Below the pieces are notes generated by a model that was given only the letters and a program-made list of their open reading frames with translations, was not told the origin of the DNA and made no database searches. Made by a program: the position numbers and the translations under genes. Positions 51,762-60,877 of a DNA stretch of 64,000 bases are shown here, piece after piece (the stretch's first letter is position 1; the number at the start of each line of letters is the position of its first letter). Origin of the DNA: an uncultured Flavobacteriaceae bacterium. GTDB lineage: Bacteria; Bacteroidota; Bacteroidia; Flavobacteriales; Flavobacteriaceae. The stretch is taken from positions 1-64,000 of the forward strand of contig CAJIYH010000004.1 of NCBI GenBank assembly GCA_905181615.1, in the 5' to 3' direction.

Positions 51762-53126
51762 TTAAATGTCGAAGATCGACTTAAATTCAGGAAACAGATT
51801 TAAAAATGTTTCTGATGGTACTGTTTTGTTTTTTAGAAGGTTTTGAATAAAATAATCCGCTTCATTTAAACGGCTTAATCTTTTATAGCTTCCCGCAATT
51901 CTGAAATCTATTTCATTAGAGTCAGGATAAAACTCTTTTGCTTGATTACCAATAGAAATTAACTTTTCCCATTCATTGAGGAAGATTAAAGTGTTCATCC
52001 ATTCTAACCAAATTTCGAGTTCGTAGTTGCCGAGTTCAATGGTGCTCTGATAAGCGATTTCAGCTTCGGTATACTGCCCTAGGGTTTGTAATAGCAACGC
52101 ATTTCTTTTATTATACCCAACACTATTGTTGTTAATTAGAAGCGCCTCTTTAGTGAAGTATAATGCTTTTTCGATGTTCTTCTGGTAAATGTAAAAATCA
52201 ATTAAAGCGACCCAGCTTTTCTCGCTAGAGGGATCTTCTTTTACAGATTTTTTATAGTATTGAATAGCTAACAAATCATTTCTAAGTAATTCATGGCACT
52301 TTGCTATTCTCAAATATGCATAAGAACTAGGGTCATCTATTTGGTTAGAGATTTGATAATTTTCTATAGCTTCATTTAAGCGTCCCATCTTTTCAAGGAC
52401 TTTCCCTTTTTCAATATAGGCTCCAGTAAATTGATCTTCTGAAATGATAGCGAAATCAAATGCACTTAGCGCCTCTTCGTTACAGTTTAGATTTAAATAC
52501 TGTTTTCCAACCTCATGCCATGCAATTTCATTGTATGGATTTTTTTCTAAAAGAGAATTAAGAACTTCTACAGCTTCTTCATACTCTTTTAGGTATTCTA
52601 AACAGTAGAGTAAGTTGTAGAGTACTTGATAATCTTCAGGATCCTCATTTAAGCAAAGCTTGAAATTTTCTTTGGCTTTATAATAATCTTCAATAACCAT
52701 ATATTCCATTCCAAGTAGGCACCATATTTCAGTGAGTTCCTCGGCATATTGGAGTGCTTCTTGAAGTAATTCGATAGCAGCTCTATGCTCTTTGTTTTTT
52801 GAATAAATAGTAGCTTTTTGAACAAATATTTCTTGGTTGTGTGGATCAAGTTCTTCTATTATTTCTAAAAGCAATTTAGCTTGATCATCTGCACCGTCAA
52901 AAATTAGAAGCTCGGATTTTAAGAGTAACAAATCGCTGTGAACAGGATGTTGTTTTGTGGCTAGATGTAATGCTTTTTTTGCAAGATTAATTTCTCCAGA
53001 ATCTATGTAGTACTGGATGATGCATTCAAAATCCTCAGCATCAAAGTAGTAAACCTCATTCGTTTTGAGCATTTGCTCAAATCTTGGTATGGGTGAATCA
53101 GAATTGTCTGAATAAGAGTTCTTCAT
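51762..53126 (-). CDS. Tetratricopeptide repeat protein
   Basis: A protein of about 454 residues built almost wholly of TPR-like helix pairs, with no signal peptide, so it is probably cytosolic and a scaffold for protein-protein contacts. At least ten repeats can be followed, such as TEIWCLLGMEYMVIEDYYKAKENF, YQVLYNLLYCLEYLKEYEEAVEVL and NEIAWHEVGKQYLNLNCNEEALSAF, with the W-x-x-L-G-x-x-Y-x-x-x-x-x-x-A pattern. The chosen ATG at 53126 starts MKNSYSDNSDSPIPRFEQML; the track start at 53171 adds 15 residues without repeat character. The partner is unknown. Confidence 0.85.
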   Translation of the reverse strand: MKNSYSDNSDSPIPRFEQMLKTNEVYYFDAEDFECIIQYYIDSGEINLAKKALHLATKQHPVHSDLLLLKSELLIFDGADDQAKLLLEIIEELDPHNQEIFVQKATIYSKNKEHRAAIELLQEALQYAEELTEIWCLLGMEYMVIEDYYKAKENFKLCLNEDPEDYQVLYNLLYCLEYLKEYEEAVEVLNSLLEKNPYNEIAWHEVGKQYLNLNCNEEALSAFDFAIISEDQFTGAYIEKGKVLEKMGRLNEAIENYQISNQIDDPSSYAYLRIAKCHELLRNDLLAIQYYKKSVKEDPSSEKSWVALIDFYIYQKNIEKALYFTKEALLINNNSVGYNKRNALLLQTLGQYTEAEIAYQSTIELGNYELEIWLEWMNTLIFLNEWEKLISIGNQAKEFYPDSNEIDFRIAGSYKRLSRLNEADYFIQNLLKNKTVPSETFLNLFPEFKSIFDI

Positions 53127-53224
53127 AAACGGATAACTATCTTTTATTAAAGTTATGGCAGAACACTGCATTTAAATTGCCCCGATTCATATTGTTTTTA
53201 ACAAAGTAATTAACAGTTTTGATG

Positions 53225-54410
53225 TTATAAATCATTTAAAACTTCGTTTATAATTGTGCATCCTTTTCTTATTTCCTCTAAAGAAATATTAAGAGGAGGT
53301 GATATCCTCACTGCTTTTTTCTCCCATAATAACCAGAATAAAATCAATCCTTTTTCCATGCTTTTTAGAACTACTTGATTCGCAATTTCTTCGCTTTCAA
53401 AAAAAGGAGCAAGCATCAGTCCAGTGCCGTTTATATGCTTAATTGTAGGGTGCTATTAATAGGCTTCTGAACAATTTTTCTTTTTCTGCAATCGCTTCAA
53501 TGATGTGTTCAGATTTTATGGTTCTTAGGGTTGCTAGTGCAGCAGATGCAATTACAGGATTCCCGCCAAAAGTTGTTATATGCCCTAGTTTTGGTTGTTC
53601 CGAAAGCAATTTCATATGTTCAGATGAACTGCTAAACGCTCCAATTGGTAATCCTCCTCCCATTCCTTTTCCCATAACTAAAATGTCTGGAACTACGTCA
53701 AAGTGTTCAAATCCAAATAGTTTTCCTGTTCTTCCAAAACCAGGTTGTATTTCGTCTAGAATGAGCATTGCTCCAACTGCTTCACACTTACGTTTTACTT
53801 TCTTTAAATAATCATTTTTGGGAACTATAAATCCAGCTCCTCCTTGAATTGTTTCAAGTAATACAGCTGCTGTTTGCGTTGTTATTTTTTCTAAATCCTT
53901 CTCCTCATTAAATTCAATGAATTGAATTCCAGGCAATAAAGGACGATAAGCTTTTTTTTGGTTCTCTGCGCCTAAAAGACTTAATGCCCCATGCGTACTT
54001 CCATGATATGCATTATGGGCTGCAATTAATCCACCTCTTCCGGTTACGCGTTTGGCTAGTTTTATAGCTCCTTCTATAGCCTCAGTACCCGAATTCACTA
54101 GATAGGTAACCTTCAAGCTATCTGGCAGCTCTTTCGCAAGTTCTTTAGCTAAATTTACAGCAGGCTCTTGAGCAAATTCGCCATAAACCATAACGTGTAA
54201 ATAACGTTCACTTTGTGCTTTAATAGCCGCTACAATGTTTGGATGACAATGCCCTAAACTACAAGCAGATACTCCAGCAACAAAATCTAGATATTTCTTT
54301 TCATCCGTGTCATAAACATAACTTCCTTTTGCATGATCTATCTCTATTCCGAGAGGGAAGGGGGTCGTCTTTGCTTGATATTTTAAGAAGTCTCTTTGAA
54401 GTTCTTTCAT
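53225..54410 (-). pseudogene. Class III aminotransferase, interrupted by a +1 frameshift
   Basis: Two track ORFs (54410-53439, 323 residues, and 53416-53225, 63 residues) are one gene broken near 53452. The first part is a class III PLP aminotransferase: NSGTEAIEGAIKLAK, the PLP-binding ILDEIQPGFGRTGKLFG and the Schiff-base lysine in MGKGMGGGLPIGAFSS. It ends FRSLLI then APYN-stop. Removing one G after LLI restores HPTIKHINGTGLMLAP, which joins the 63-residue tail EKGLILFWLLWEKKAVRISP. The joined length of about 394 is right for the family (acetylornithine or 4-aminobutyrate type). The tail remains well conserved, so the break is recent or an assembly error. Its start overlaps the OstA-like gene by 4 bp. 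It is probably co-transcribed with purA and ostA. Confidence 0.85.
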
Positions 54411-56038
54411 TCTTTGGTTATTGTAACTTCGGGTATGTTGGATTTTTCCCCATCATCGTTTTCGAAAAGGTCTTCAAATGTTTCAGGTCGTTCGTTTCTT
54501 CTCCAAAGGAACCCTTTCAACTTTCTTAAGTTTCGATCAATTTGTTCTTCTGGAAATACTTCTCCTTCTGGACTTACATAAAATGAAATTTCATTAATTT
54601 CATTATTATCAAAAACAATATCAATTGCACTGCAAATGGTTTTATTAATACCGATTAATTCTCCTGCTTCTGAGTACAGATAATAAATTACCATGGTATT
54701 TTTAATAACGTCTAAATTTTTTAAAGCTCCTTCTTCAAAATTCCCATAGAGTTCACTTCCTACAATTTGATTATAGCCATCGGCACTCAGGGAGTCTTTT
54801 TCAATTATGAATGCATTCCCAAAGATTTGTAAAGAGTCTAATTTTTTCTCACCAGGTTCTGTTAAAAGATGAATAACTTCACCGCTCATTTGACTTGCTC
54901 CAAACCACAAAACAGGGTTTCTAGAGTTCTTTTCATCATCGCTTAGAATTTGATCTTCCTTTTTTGATAACGGTCGTTTATGAAGTTCAATTTTACCAAT
55001 TTGGTCATCTAAGTAAAGTGAATCTGATTTACCTCTAATATCAGATTTTAATATCTTAACCCCATAATATCCTCTCAAAACTCTATGTTCAGGAGGTCCA
55101 GTTCCTATAAGGGTATCTGCTTTTATGTATAAAGAATCTTTTTCTAAAATATTAATAGCATATGCTCTTCGAGTAATAATTGCGGAGTCTTTTGCTTTAA
55201 ATATTTCAGCATAATTCCCTCTAATAATTGAGTTGTTAATCGTGTCTGTTATAGAAACATCATTTGTAGCTGCTGCATATTCTCTTTCGTTTTCAAAATA
55301 TAAACTATCTCCTTTGATGATCTTTTCATTGTAATTGATAAGAGCATTTTCCTTGAAATTTCCTTGTTGTGTGTCTAGATTATAAAACCCTCGCTCACAG
55401 TAAATGTCATAATCTTCTCCAATAATTTTAGTTGGACCGTATAAAAAAGCTTTGTTTGTTTCTGTAAAATAATCTAGTTGGGCAGAGTTGACTTTATATT
55501 CGGGGTTGTCGATACGAACATTTGAAATGAAACGATACTTTTTTTCATTCATAAAGTATTTTCCTCGGTTACTTTTCAAAACACTGCTGCTATCTACTAT
55601 CGTTCCCGGGGTTTCGTAGTAGGCTATATTTGCGTTTCTATCCAGATATAGAGTATCTGTCTCTAGAGTCATGTCGGGTTGTTTCAAAAAAACATTTCCC
55701 CATGCTATAGCTTGTCCGTTTGCTCCGTCGTACTCAAGATAATCACTTGTCATTCTAAGCGTGTCACCTTGCTTAAAAACCACATCACCACTGGCTTCAA
55801 AAAAGTTTTTCTTTGAATAAAAAAACGATTTATTTGATTTTACAAGGGCCCCTTTATGGAATAGATGAACACGTGTTTTTCCTTTTCTTAGTAGAATATT
55901 TGCTCCAGGATATAAAGCTTCATCTTTTTCAAATGAACCTGCTTGTCTGATTTCTACAATTTTAGATTCTTGAGCAGATATAGCTCCTGACCAAAAACTA
56001 ATAAAGAGGTATAAAACAAGTTTTTTTGAAAATTTCAA
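54407..56038 (-). CDS. OstA-like (LptA/LptD N-terminal-type) secreted protein
   Basis: A 543-residue exported protein with a signal peptide (KKLVLYLFISFWSGAISAQ). The rest is a long beta-rich OstA-type jelly-roll: repeated units such as FEASGDVVFKQGDTLRMTSDYLEYDG, NIAYYETPGTIVDSSSVLKSNRGKYF and NFKENALINYNEKIIKGDSLYFENE. The family (LptA/LptC/OstA) bridges inner and outer membranes for lipopolysaccharide transport, and this Bacteroidota branch is annotated as OstA-like. It lacks the LptD beta-barrel. A role in LPS transport is inferred. It overlaps the start of the aminotransferase gene by 4 bp (ATGA). Confidence 0.88.
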   Translation of the reverse strand: MKFSKKLVLYLFISFWSGAISAQESKIVEIRQAGSFEKDEALYPGANILLRKGKTRVHLFHKGALVKSNKSFFYSKKNFFEASGDVVFKQGDTLRMTSDYLEYDGANGQAIAWGNVFLKQPDMTLETDTLYLDRNANIAYYETPGTIVDSSSVLKSNRGKYFMNEKKYRFISNVRIDNPEYKVNSAQLDYFTETNKAFLYGPTKIIGEDYDIYCERGFYNLDTQQGNFKENALINYNEKIIKGDSLYFENEREYAAATNDVSITDTINNSIIRGNYAEIFKAKDSAIITRRAYAINILEKDSLYIKADTLIGTGPPEHRVLRGYYGVKILKSDIRGKSDSLYLDDQIGKIELHKRPLSKKEDQILSDDEKNSRNPVLWFGASQMSGEVIHLLTEPGEKKLDSLQIFGNAFIIEKDSLSADGYNQIVGSELYGNFEEGALKNLDVIKNTMVIYYLYSEAGELIGINKTICSAIDIVFDNNEINEISFYVSPEGEVFPEEQIDRNLRKLKGFLWRRNERPETFEDLFENDDGEKSNIPEVTITKE

Positions 56039-56059
56039 GATGTTGATTTAAATTTTCGT

Positions 56060-57331
56060 TTAACGGAAAATCGTTTGTTTTCGATCGGGTCCTACAGAAA
56101 CAATTTTGATTGGTGTTTCTAATTCTTTTTCAAGGTAGGCTATGTATTCATTAAAAGATTTTGGGAATTGATCTTCAGAAGTTAATTGTGTAAGATCTTC
56201 TTTCCATCCATCTAATTCTATATATTCTGGAGTTACATGTTCAGGTTCAATACTAAACGGTAAATGATCGATCGATCCTTCTGATGTTTTGTATGTGGTA
56301 CATACTTTTATAGTTTCAAATCCAGAGAGTACATCTCCTTTCATCATCATTAGTTGAGTAACACCATTAACACGTATAGCATACTTAAGAGCGACTAAAT
56401 CAATCCACCCGCAGCGTCTAGCACGGCCAGTTGTAGCTCCAAATTCCATTCCAACACGTCCCATGGTTTCTCCATCTTCATCAAATAGTTCGGTAGGGAA
56501 AGGCCCACTTCCAACTCGAGTTGCATATGCTTTAAAAATCCCAAAAACATCTCCAATAGTATTTGGAGCAATTCCAAGGCCTGTACACGCACCTGCAGCT
56601 GTTGTAGTAGATGAGGTAACAAAAGGATAAGTTCCAAAGTCAATATCAAGTAAAGAACCTTGAGCACCTTCAGCTAATACTTTTTTTCCTTCTTTTAGTG
56701 CTGAATGAAGTAAGTTTTCACTGTCAACAAAAGGAAGCTTTTTAAGTTCTTCTATTGCCTTAAAAAACACTTCTTCAAGCACAGCTAAGTCAAATTCAAT
56801 TTTACCTTCATAAGATCCAAGCATTTTTAAATGCTTTTTCTTTAAATTCTCATATCGTTTTTTCCAGTCGGGTAATAAGATGTCTCCAACTCGAATTCCG
56901 TTACGACCTGTTTTATCCATATAGGTAGGTCCAATTCCTTTTAAAGTAGAACCAATTTTAGCTTTTCCTTTTGAAGCCTCCGAAGCTGCATCTAATAGAC
57001 GGTGAGTTGGTAAAATTAAATGTGCTTTTTTTGATATGAGAAGCTTGTTTGGAAAGTCTATATGAAAGGGTGCTAATTTCTCGATCTCTGTTTGAAAAAT
57101 AACAGGGTCTATAACCACTCCATTTCCAATTAAATTGAGTGCTGTTGGATGAAATATACCGGAAGGAATTGTATGTAATACATGTGAAAATCCATCAAAT
57201 TTTAAAGTATGACCCGCGTTTGGGCCTCCTTGAAAACGTGCTATAATATCGTAATTTTCGGTCAGGACATCTACAATTTTTCCTTTCCCTTCGTCTCCCC
57301 ATTGGAGACCTAATAATAAGTCAATAGACAT
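56060..57331 (-). CDS. purA: Adenylosuccinate synthetase
   Basis: PurA condenses IMP and aspartate with GTP to adenylosuccinate, the first committed step to AMP. The N-terminal catalytic loop LLGLQWGDEGKGKIVDVL (Asp13) and GGPNAGHTLKFDG (His about 41) are visible, with IGPTYMDKTGRNGIRV, the IMP-loop SSTTTAAGACTGLGIAP and GRARRCGWIDLVALKYA, plus the GTP-binding MKGDVLSGFETIKVC. The length of 423 is typical. It lies 16 bp after fur and 21 bp before the OstA-like gene in one apparent operon. Confidence 0.98.
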   Translation of the reverse strand: MSIDLLLGLQWGDEGKGKIVDVLTENYDIIARFQGGPNAGHTLKFDGFSHVLHTIPSGIFHPTALNLIGNGVVIDPVIFQTEIEKLAPFHIDFPNKLLISKKAHLILPTHRLLDAASEASKGKAKIGSTLKGIGPTYMDKTGRNGIRVGDILLPDWKKRYENLKKKHLKMLGSYEGKIEFDLAVLEEVFFKAIEELKKLPFVDSENLLHSALKEGKKVLAEGAQGSLLDIDFGTYPFVTSSTTTAAGACTGLGIAPNTIGDVFGIFKAYATRVGSGPFPTELFDEDGETMGRVGMEFGATTGRARRCGWIDLVALKYAIRVNGVTQLMMMKGDVLSGFETIKVCTTYKTSEGSIDHLPFSIEPEHVTPEYIELDGWKEDLTQLTSEDQFPKSFNEYIAYLEKELETPIKIVSVGPDRKQTIFR

Positions 57332-57347
57332 AGTATACTAATAGTTT

Positions 57348-57791
57348 TTATGATTCTTTTTTGGTTCCGTAAAAGTATAAAGAATGATGATGAATATCAA
57401 CATTAAAAACCTCCTCGATTGTTTTTTTTATGCTTTGTATTCTAGGATCGCAAAATTCTTTTACTTCACCTGTGTCTGTAAGTATGATGTGATCATGTTG
57501 TTTGTCAAAAAATGATTTTTCATATTGCGCTTGGTTGTTTTCGAATTGATGTTTTCTTACCAATCCAGATTCAAGTAAAAGATCGATTGTATTGTACAAT
57601 GTAGCTCTACTAACACGGTAATTTTTGTTTTTCATCATGATGTACAATGATTCAATATCAAAATGATCATCGTTTTCATAGATTTCATGTAGAATTGCAA
57701 AACGTTCAGGAGTTTTTCGGTGCTTTTTTTGATCCAAAAAATTAATGAAGACACCTTTTACGATTTCTTGAGGATTTTGTGTTTCCGCCAT
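57348..57791 (-). CDS. Fur-family transcriptional regulator without CxxC pairs
   Basis: A 147-residue Fur-family metal-sensing or stress regulator. The winged helix (about 20-90) has [25 protein letters not shown] and [20 protein letters not shown], both typical of Fur. The dimerisation domain has [20 protein letters not shown]. In most Fur proteins a CxxC pair lies at the position of TDTG; here both cysteines are replaced, and there is no C-terminal CxxC either, so the structural zinc site is absent. Remaining histidines (KQHDHII, IHHHS) could still bind a regulatory metal. The ATG at 57791 follows a -7 box; the track's GTG is 2 residues longer. It is the first gene of an operon with purA, ostA and the aminotransferase. 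Confidence 0.92.
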   Translation of the reverse strand: MAETQNPQEIVKGVFINFLDQKKHRKTPERFAILHEIYENDDHFDIESLYIMMKNKNYRVSRATLYNTIDLLLESGLVRKHQFENNQAQYEKSFFDKQHDHIILTDTGEVKEFCDPRIQSIKKTIEEVFNVDIHHHSLYFYGTKKES

Positions 57792-57808
57792 TATCACGAT
57801 TTAGATTA

Positions 57809-57816
57809 CAAATGTA
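57809..57816 (-). promoter_or_regulatory. -7 box of fur
   Basis: Minus-strand TACATTTG, exact TAnnTTTG, 17 nt before the ATG at 57791, in the 37-bp gap after spoT. No -33 is recognisable in the overlapping spoT coding end. Confidence 0.5.
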
Positions 57817-57828
57817 TTGTTTCTTTAA

Positions 57829-60030
57829 CTATTCTCGGGTAACTTTTTCAATTCCATTTATTTTTAACAAATTGTTAACCAGTTTGTCTAAAGTAACACT
57901 GTTTTTTATTCCAACGCTTATACTGCCATTAAAAAGCCCTTCTTCGGAATCAAAATTTAGCTTAAATATATCAACATTCATATTGTTAGAAATAACTCGA
58001 GTCACTTGGTTAACTATACCTGTTTGGTCAATCCCACTAAGTTTTAATTTAGCATTGAATTGTTGTTCAGAAGAATCAACCCACCATGCAGGCAATACCC
58101 GATAAGCAAAGTTGGATTGAAGTGATAAAGAGTTTGGGCAGTCATGCCTATGAACTTTAATTCCTTCATTAATTGTTACAAACCCAAAAACCTTGTCACC
58201 AGCTATTGGTGTACAACATTTTGATAAGGAATAGGGGAGTTCTTCTTTGTCTTTTCCAAAAACTAATTTATCATAATTAGAGGTAAATTCTGCTCGGTCT
58301 TCGATTTTTTTTCGATTCGAAGAGGGCATACGTTTTTTAATAAAATTTAAGAACGTATTGTTATAATTTGCTGCAAAATCTTTCAACTTTTTATTGTCCA
58401 GAGTTCCTATTCCTACACGATAAAATAAGTCTAGGCTAGTATTTACTTTGAAATATGAAACAAGTCTTCGAATAGTTCTTTCATTAAGATTTATTTTCAG
58501 TTGTTTTAGCTTTCTCCTTAGTAATTCTCTACCATCTTCCGAAATGCGTTTTTTCTCTTCATTTAATGCTGCTTTTATTCGCGTGCGCGCTCTAGAAGTT
58601 ATTACATGATCCAACCAGTTTGCGGTTGGTTTTGAGTTTTCTGAAGTAATGATTTCTACATTTTCTCCACTCTTTAATGTACGACTTAGAGGGACTAACT
58701 TCCCATTAATCCTAGCTCCTCTTGCTTTAGCTCCAATTTCTGTGTGAATACTAAAAGCAAAATCTAATATGGAAGAACCCGTAGGGAGGGATTTTAATTC
58801 TCCTTGCGGTGTAAATACAAAAATTTCTTCTGCATATAAATTAAGTTTAAAGTCTTCGACAAAGTCAACTGCATTACCATCTTTGTTTTCTAGAACTTCT
58901 TGAACACGATTCAGCCAGGTGTCAATTCCACTTTCTTTTTGTTCACCTTGTTTATACTTAAAATGAGCAGCGTACCCTTTCTCAGCAATTTCATGCATTC
59001 GTTCCGAACGTATTTGTACTTCAACCCATTTGTTATTGGGCCCCATAACAGTAATATGAAGTGATTCATATCCATTTGATTTTGGAGAAGAAATCCAATC
59101 TCTTAATCGGGTAGGGTTAGGGATAAAGTGATCTGTAATTATCGAATAGATTTTCCAGGCTAAGAACTTTTCGTTCTTAGGTGTTGATTTATAAACCACC
59201 CGAATTGCAAATTTGTCAAATACCCCTTCATAAGGAATATTTTGTTTTTGCATTTTCATGTGAATCGAGAAAATAGATTTATTTCTACCCTTGATGAAGT
59301 ATTTTAAACGCTCACCATTCAGAGATTTCTCAATGAAGGTGGAGAAGTCTTTGATGTATTTCTTTTGTTCATCCTGACTATCGTCTATTTTACTCTTGAT
59401 TCCGTCAAATCTGAGAGGCTCTGTGTATTTTAAGCTTAAATCTTCAAGCTCTGTTTTAATATTATACATTCCAATTCTATGCGCAATGGGGGCATAGATA
59501 TATAAAGTTTCTGATGCAATTTTGACCTGTTTATGTTCGGGCATAGCATCCATGGTTTGCATATTATGCAAACGATCTGCAATCTTGATTATGATTACCC
59601 TAATATCATCATTTAAAGTTAATAGCATTTTCCTGAAGTTCTCTGCTTGCAGTGAAATATCTGTGTCTTTTTTTAGATGTGAAATTTTAGTTAGTCCATA
59701 TACTATTTTGGCAACAGTACTTCCAAAAAGACGTTCAATGTCATCAAGTGTATAATCCGTGTCTTCAATAGTATCATGAAGTAATGCAGCAGCAATTGAA
59801 GCAGCATCTAAACCAATTTCAGATGCTACAATTTTTGCTACAGCAATTGGATGAAAAATATAAGCTTCGCCTGATTTTCTTCTTTGGTTTTTATGAGCAT
59901 CAACAGCAGTGTCAAAAGCAAGTCGAATAAGCTTTTTGTCCTCATCTGTGAGTTGAAGGTAACTGATCCTAAGCAATTCTTTGTATTGCTTTGCAATTTC
60001 CTTATTCTCTATCTGTTGGTCGATTATCAT
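57829..60030 (-). CDS. spoT: Bifunctional (p)ppGpp synthetase/hydrolase (RelA/SpoT)
   Basis: This enzyme makes and degrades the alarmone (p)ppGpp. Domains in order are an HD hydrolase (about 35-190) with AAALLHDTIEDTDYT and IIKIADRLHNM, so it is hydrolase-competent; a synthetase (about 245-355) with KFAIRVVYKS and SPKSNGYESLHITVMGP; a TGS domain (about 395-455) with EIFVFTPQGELKSLPTGSSILDFAF; a helical/zinc-finger-like region with YSLSKCCTPIAGDKV; and a C-terminal ACT domain (about 660-733). At 733 residues it is a long RSH, the type that is the main RSH in Bacteroidota. Its stop is 37 bp from the fur start. Confidence 0.96.
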   Translation of the reverse strand: MIIDQQIENKEIAKQYKELLRISYLQLTDEDKKLIRLAFDTAVDAHKNQRRKSGEAYIFHPIAVAKIVASEIGLDAASIAAALLHDTIEDTDYTLDDIERLFGSTVAKIVYGLTKISHLKKDTDISLQAENFRKMLLTLNDDIRVIIIKIADRLHNMQTMDAMPEHKQVKIASETLYIYAPIAHRIGMYNIKTELEDLSLKYTEPLRFDGIKSKIDDSQDEQKKYIKDFSTFIEKSLNGERLKYFIKGRNKSIFSIHMKMQKQNIPYEGVFDKFAIRVVYKSTPKNEKFLAWKIYSIITDHFIPNPTRLRDWISSPKSNGYESLHITVMGPNNKWVEVQIRSERMHEIAEKGYAAHFKYKQGEQKESGIDTWLNRVQEVLENKDGNAVDFVEDFKLNLYAEEIFVFTPQGELKSLPTGSSILDFAFSIHTEIGAKARGARINGKLVPLSRTLKSGENVEIITSENSKPTANWLDHVITSRARTRIKAALNEEKKRISEDGRELLRRKLKQLKINLNERTIRRLVSYFKVNTSLDLFYRVGIGTLDNKKLKDFAANYNNTFLNFIKKRMPSSNRKKIEDRAEFTSNYDKLVFGKDKEELPYSLSKCCTPIAGDKVFGFVTINEGIKVHRHDCPNSLSLQSNFAYRVLPAWWVDSSEQQFNAKLKLSGIDQTGIVNQVTRVISNNMNVDIFKLNFDSEEGLFNGSISVGIKNSVTLDKLVNNLLKINGIEKVTRE

Positions 60031-60075
60031 TGTAAGAGTAAATTACGGAAACTAATTTAGCTTCCAAAATTTTTC

Positions 60076-60873
60076 TTATAAGTTTCTTTGTCGAACAGCC
60101 TCAAAAAGTATAACTCCAGCTGCTACAGAAACATTAAGTGAATCATTAACGCCTTGCATTGGGATTTGAATATGATTGTCAGAGCGATGTAACCATCCCT
60201 CTGACAGCCCTTTATCTTCCGTCCCCACAGCTATTGCTGTAGATGAAGTGTAATTTTCGCTAGTATATGATTTTGATTTTTCTGAAAGGGCGGCACTAAA
60301 TAGTTTGATGTTTTTAAACTCTATAAAACTAAAAACTTCATCTTGAGTTGCAATTACAATTGGAATTGAAAATAAACAACCCACGCTTGAGCGTATTACA
60401 TTAGGATTATAAAGATCTGTTCTTGGATCGATTATTATCATGGCATCGATCTTAGCAGCATCAACAGTTCGAGCCAAAGCCCCAATATTTCCGGGTTTCT
60501 CTAGAGATTCTGCAATAAGAATCAAGCTGTTTTCTTTTAACTTCAATTCCGCTAGCCGATGTTCTTTTTTTTGACAAATCCCTAAAACATCTGATGTTGA
60601 GCGGTAGCATAATGTTTTAAATAAAGTAACAGACAACTCGTATAGCTGTCCGTCTTTATTTTGCATCATACCAGCAATACTCTCGGTTTTGTCAGATCGT
60701 TTTGAATCGGTTATATAGAGTTCATCGAGGATATATCCGGCTTCGATTGCATAGGTGAGTTCTTTGCTACCTTCAATTACAAATTGATTACTTTCTGACC
60801 TTTTTCTAGCCTTTTCTTGAAGGCCCTTCACTTTTTTTATTTGTGAATTTTGGGCGCTAGAAATGTATTTCAT
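60076..60873 (-). CDS. TrmH/SpoU-family RNA 2'-O-methyltransferase
   Basis: A 265-residue SPOUT methyltransferase that should 2'-O-methylate rRNA or tRNA. The N-terminal substrate-binding region (1-95) has KGLQEKARKRSESNQFVIEG, typical of the RlmB/TrmH L30e-like domain. The knotted SPOUT core has motif 1 ESLEKPGNIGALARTVDAA, motif 2 AVGTEDKGLSEGW and motif 3 IPMQGVNDSLNVSVAAGVILFEA, including the SAM-binding N-S-L-N-V-S. The exact RNA site is not predictable. It lies 4 bp after an amidohydrolase gene and 45 bp before spoT, on the same strand. Confidence 0.93.
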   Translation of the reverse strand: MKYISSAQNSQIKKVKGLQEKARKRSESNQFVIEGSKELTYAIEAGYILDELYITDSKRSDKTESIAGMMQNKDGQLYELSVTLFKTLCYRSTSDVLGICQKKEHRLAELKLKENSLILIAESLEKPGNIGALARTVDAAKIDAMIIIDPRTDLYNPNVIRSSVGCLFSIPIVIATQDEVFSFIEFKNIKLFSAALSEKSKSYTSENYTSSTAIAVGTEDKGLSEGWLHRSDNHIQIPMQGVNDSLNVSVAAGVILFEAVRQRNL

Positions 60874-60877
60874 TCAG

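Noticed and set aside
53500-53811. 103-residue plus-strand ORF over the aminotransferase
   Set aside because: It is antisense to conserved PLP-enzyme motifs; a shadow.
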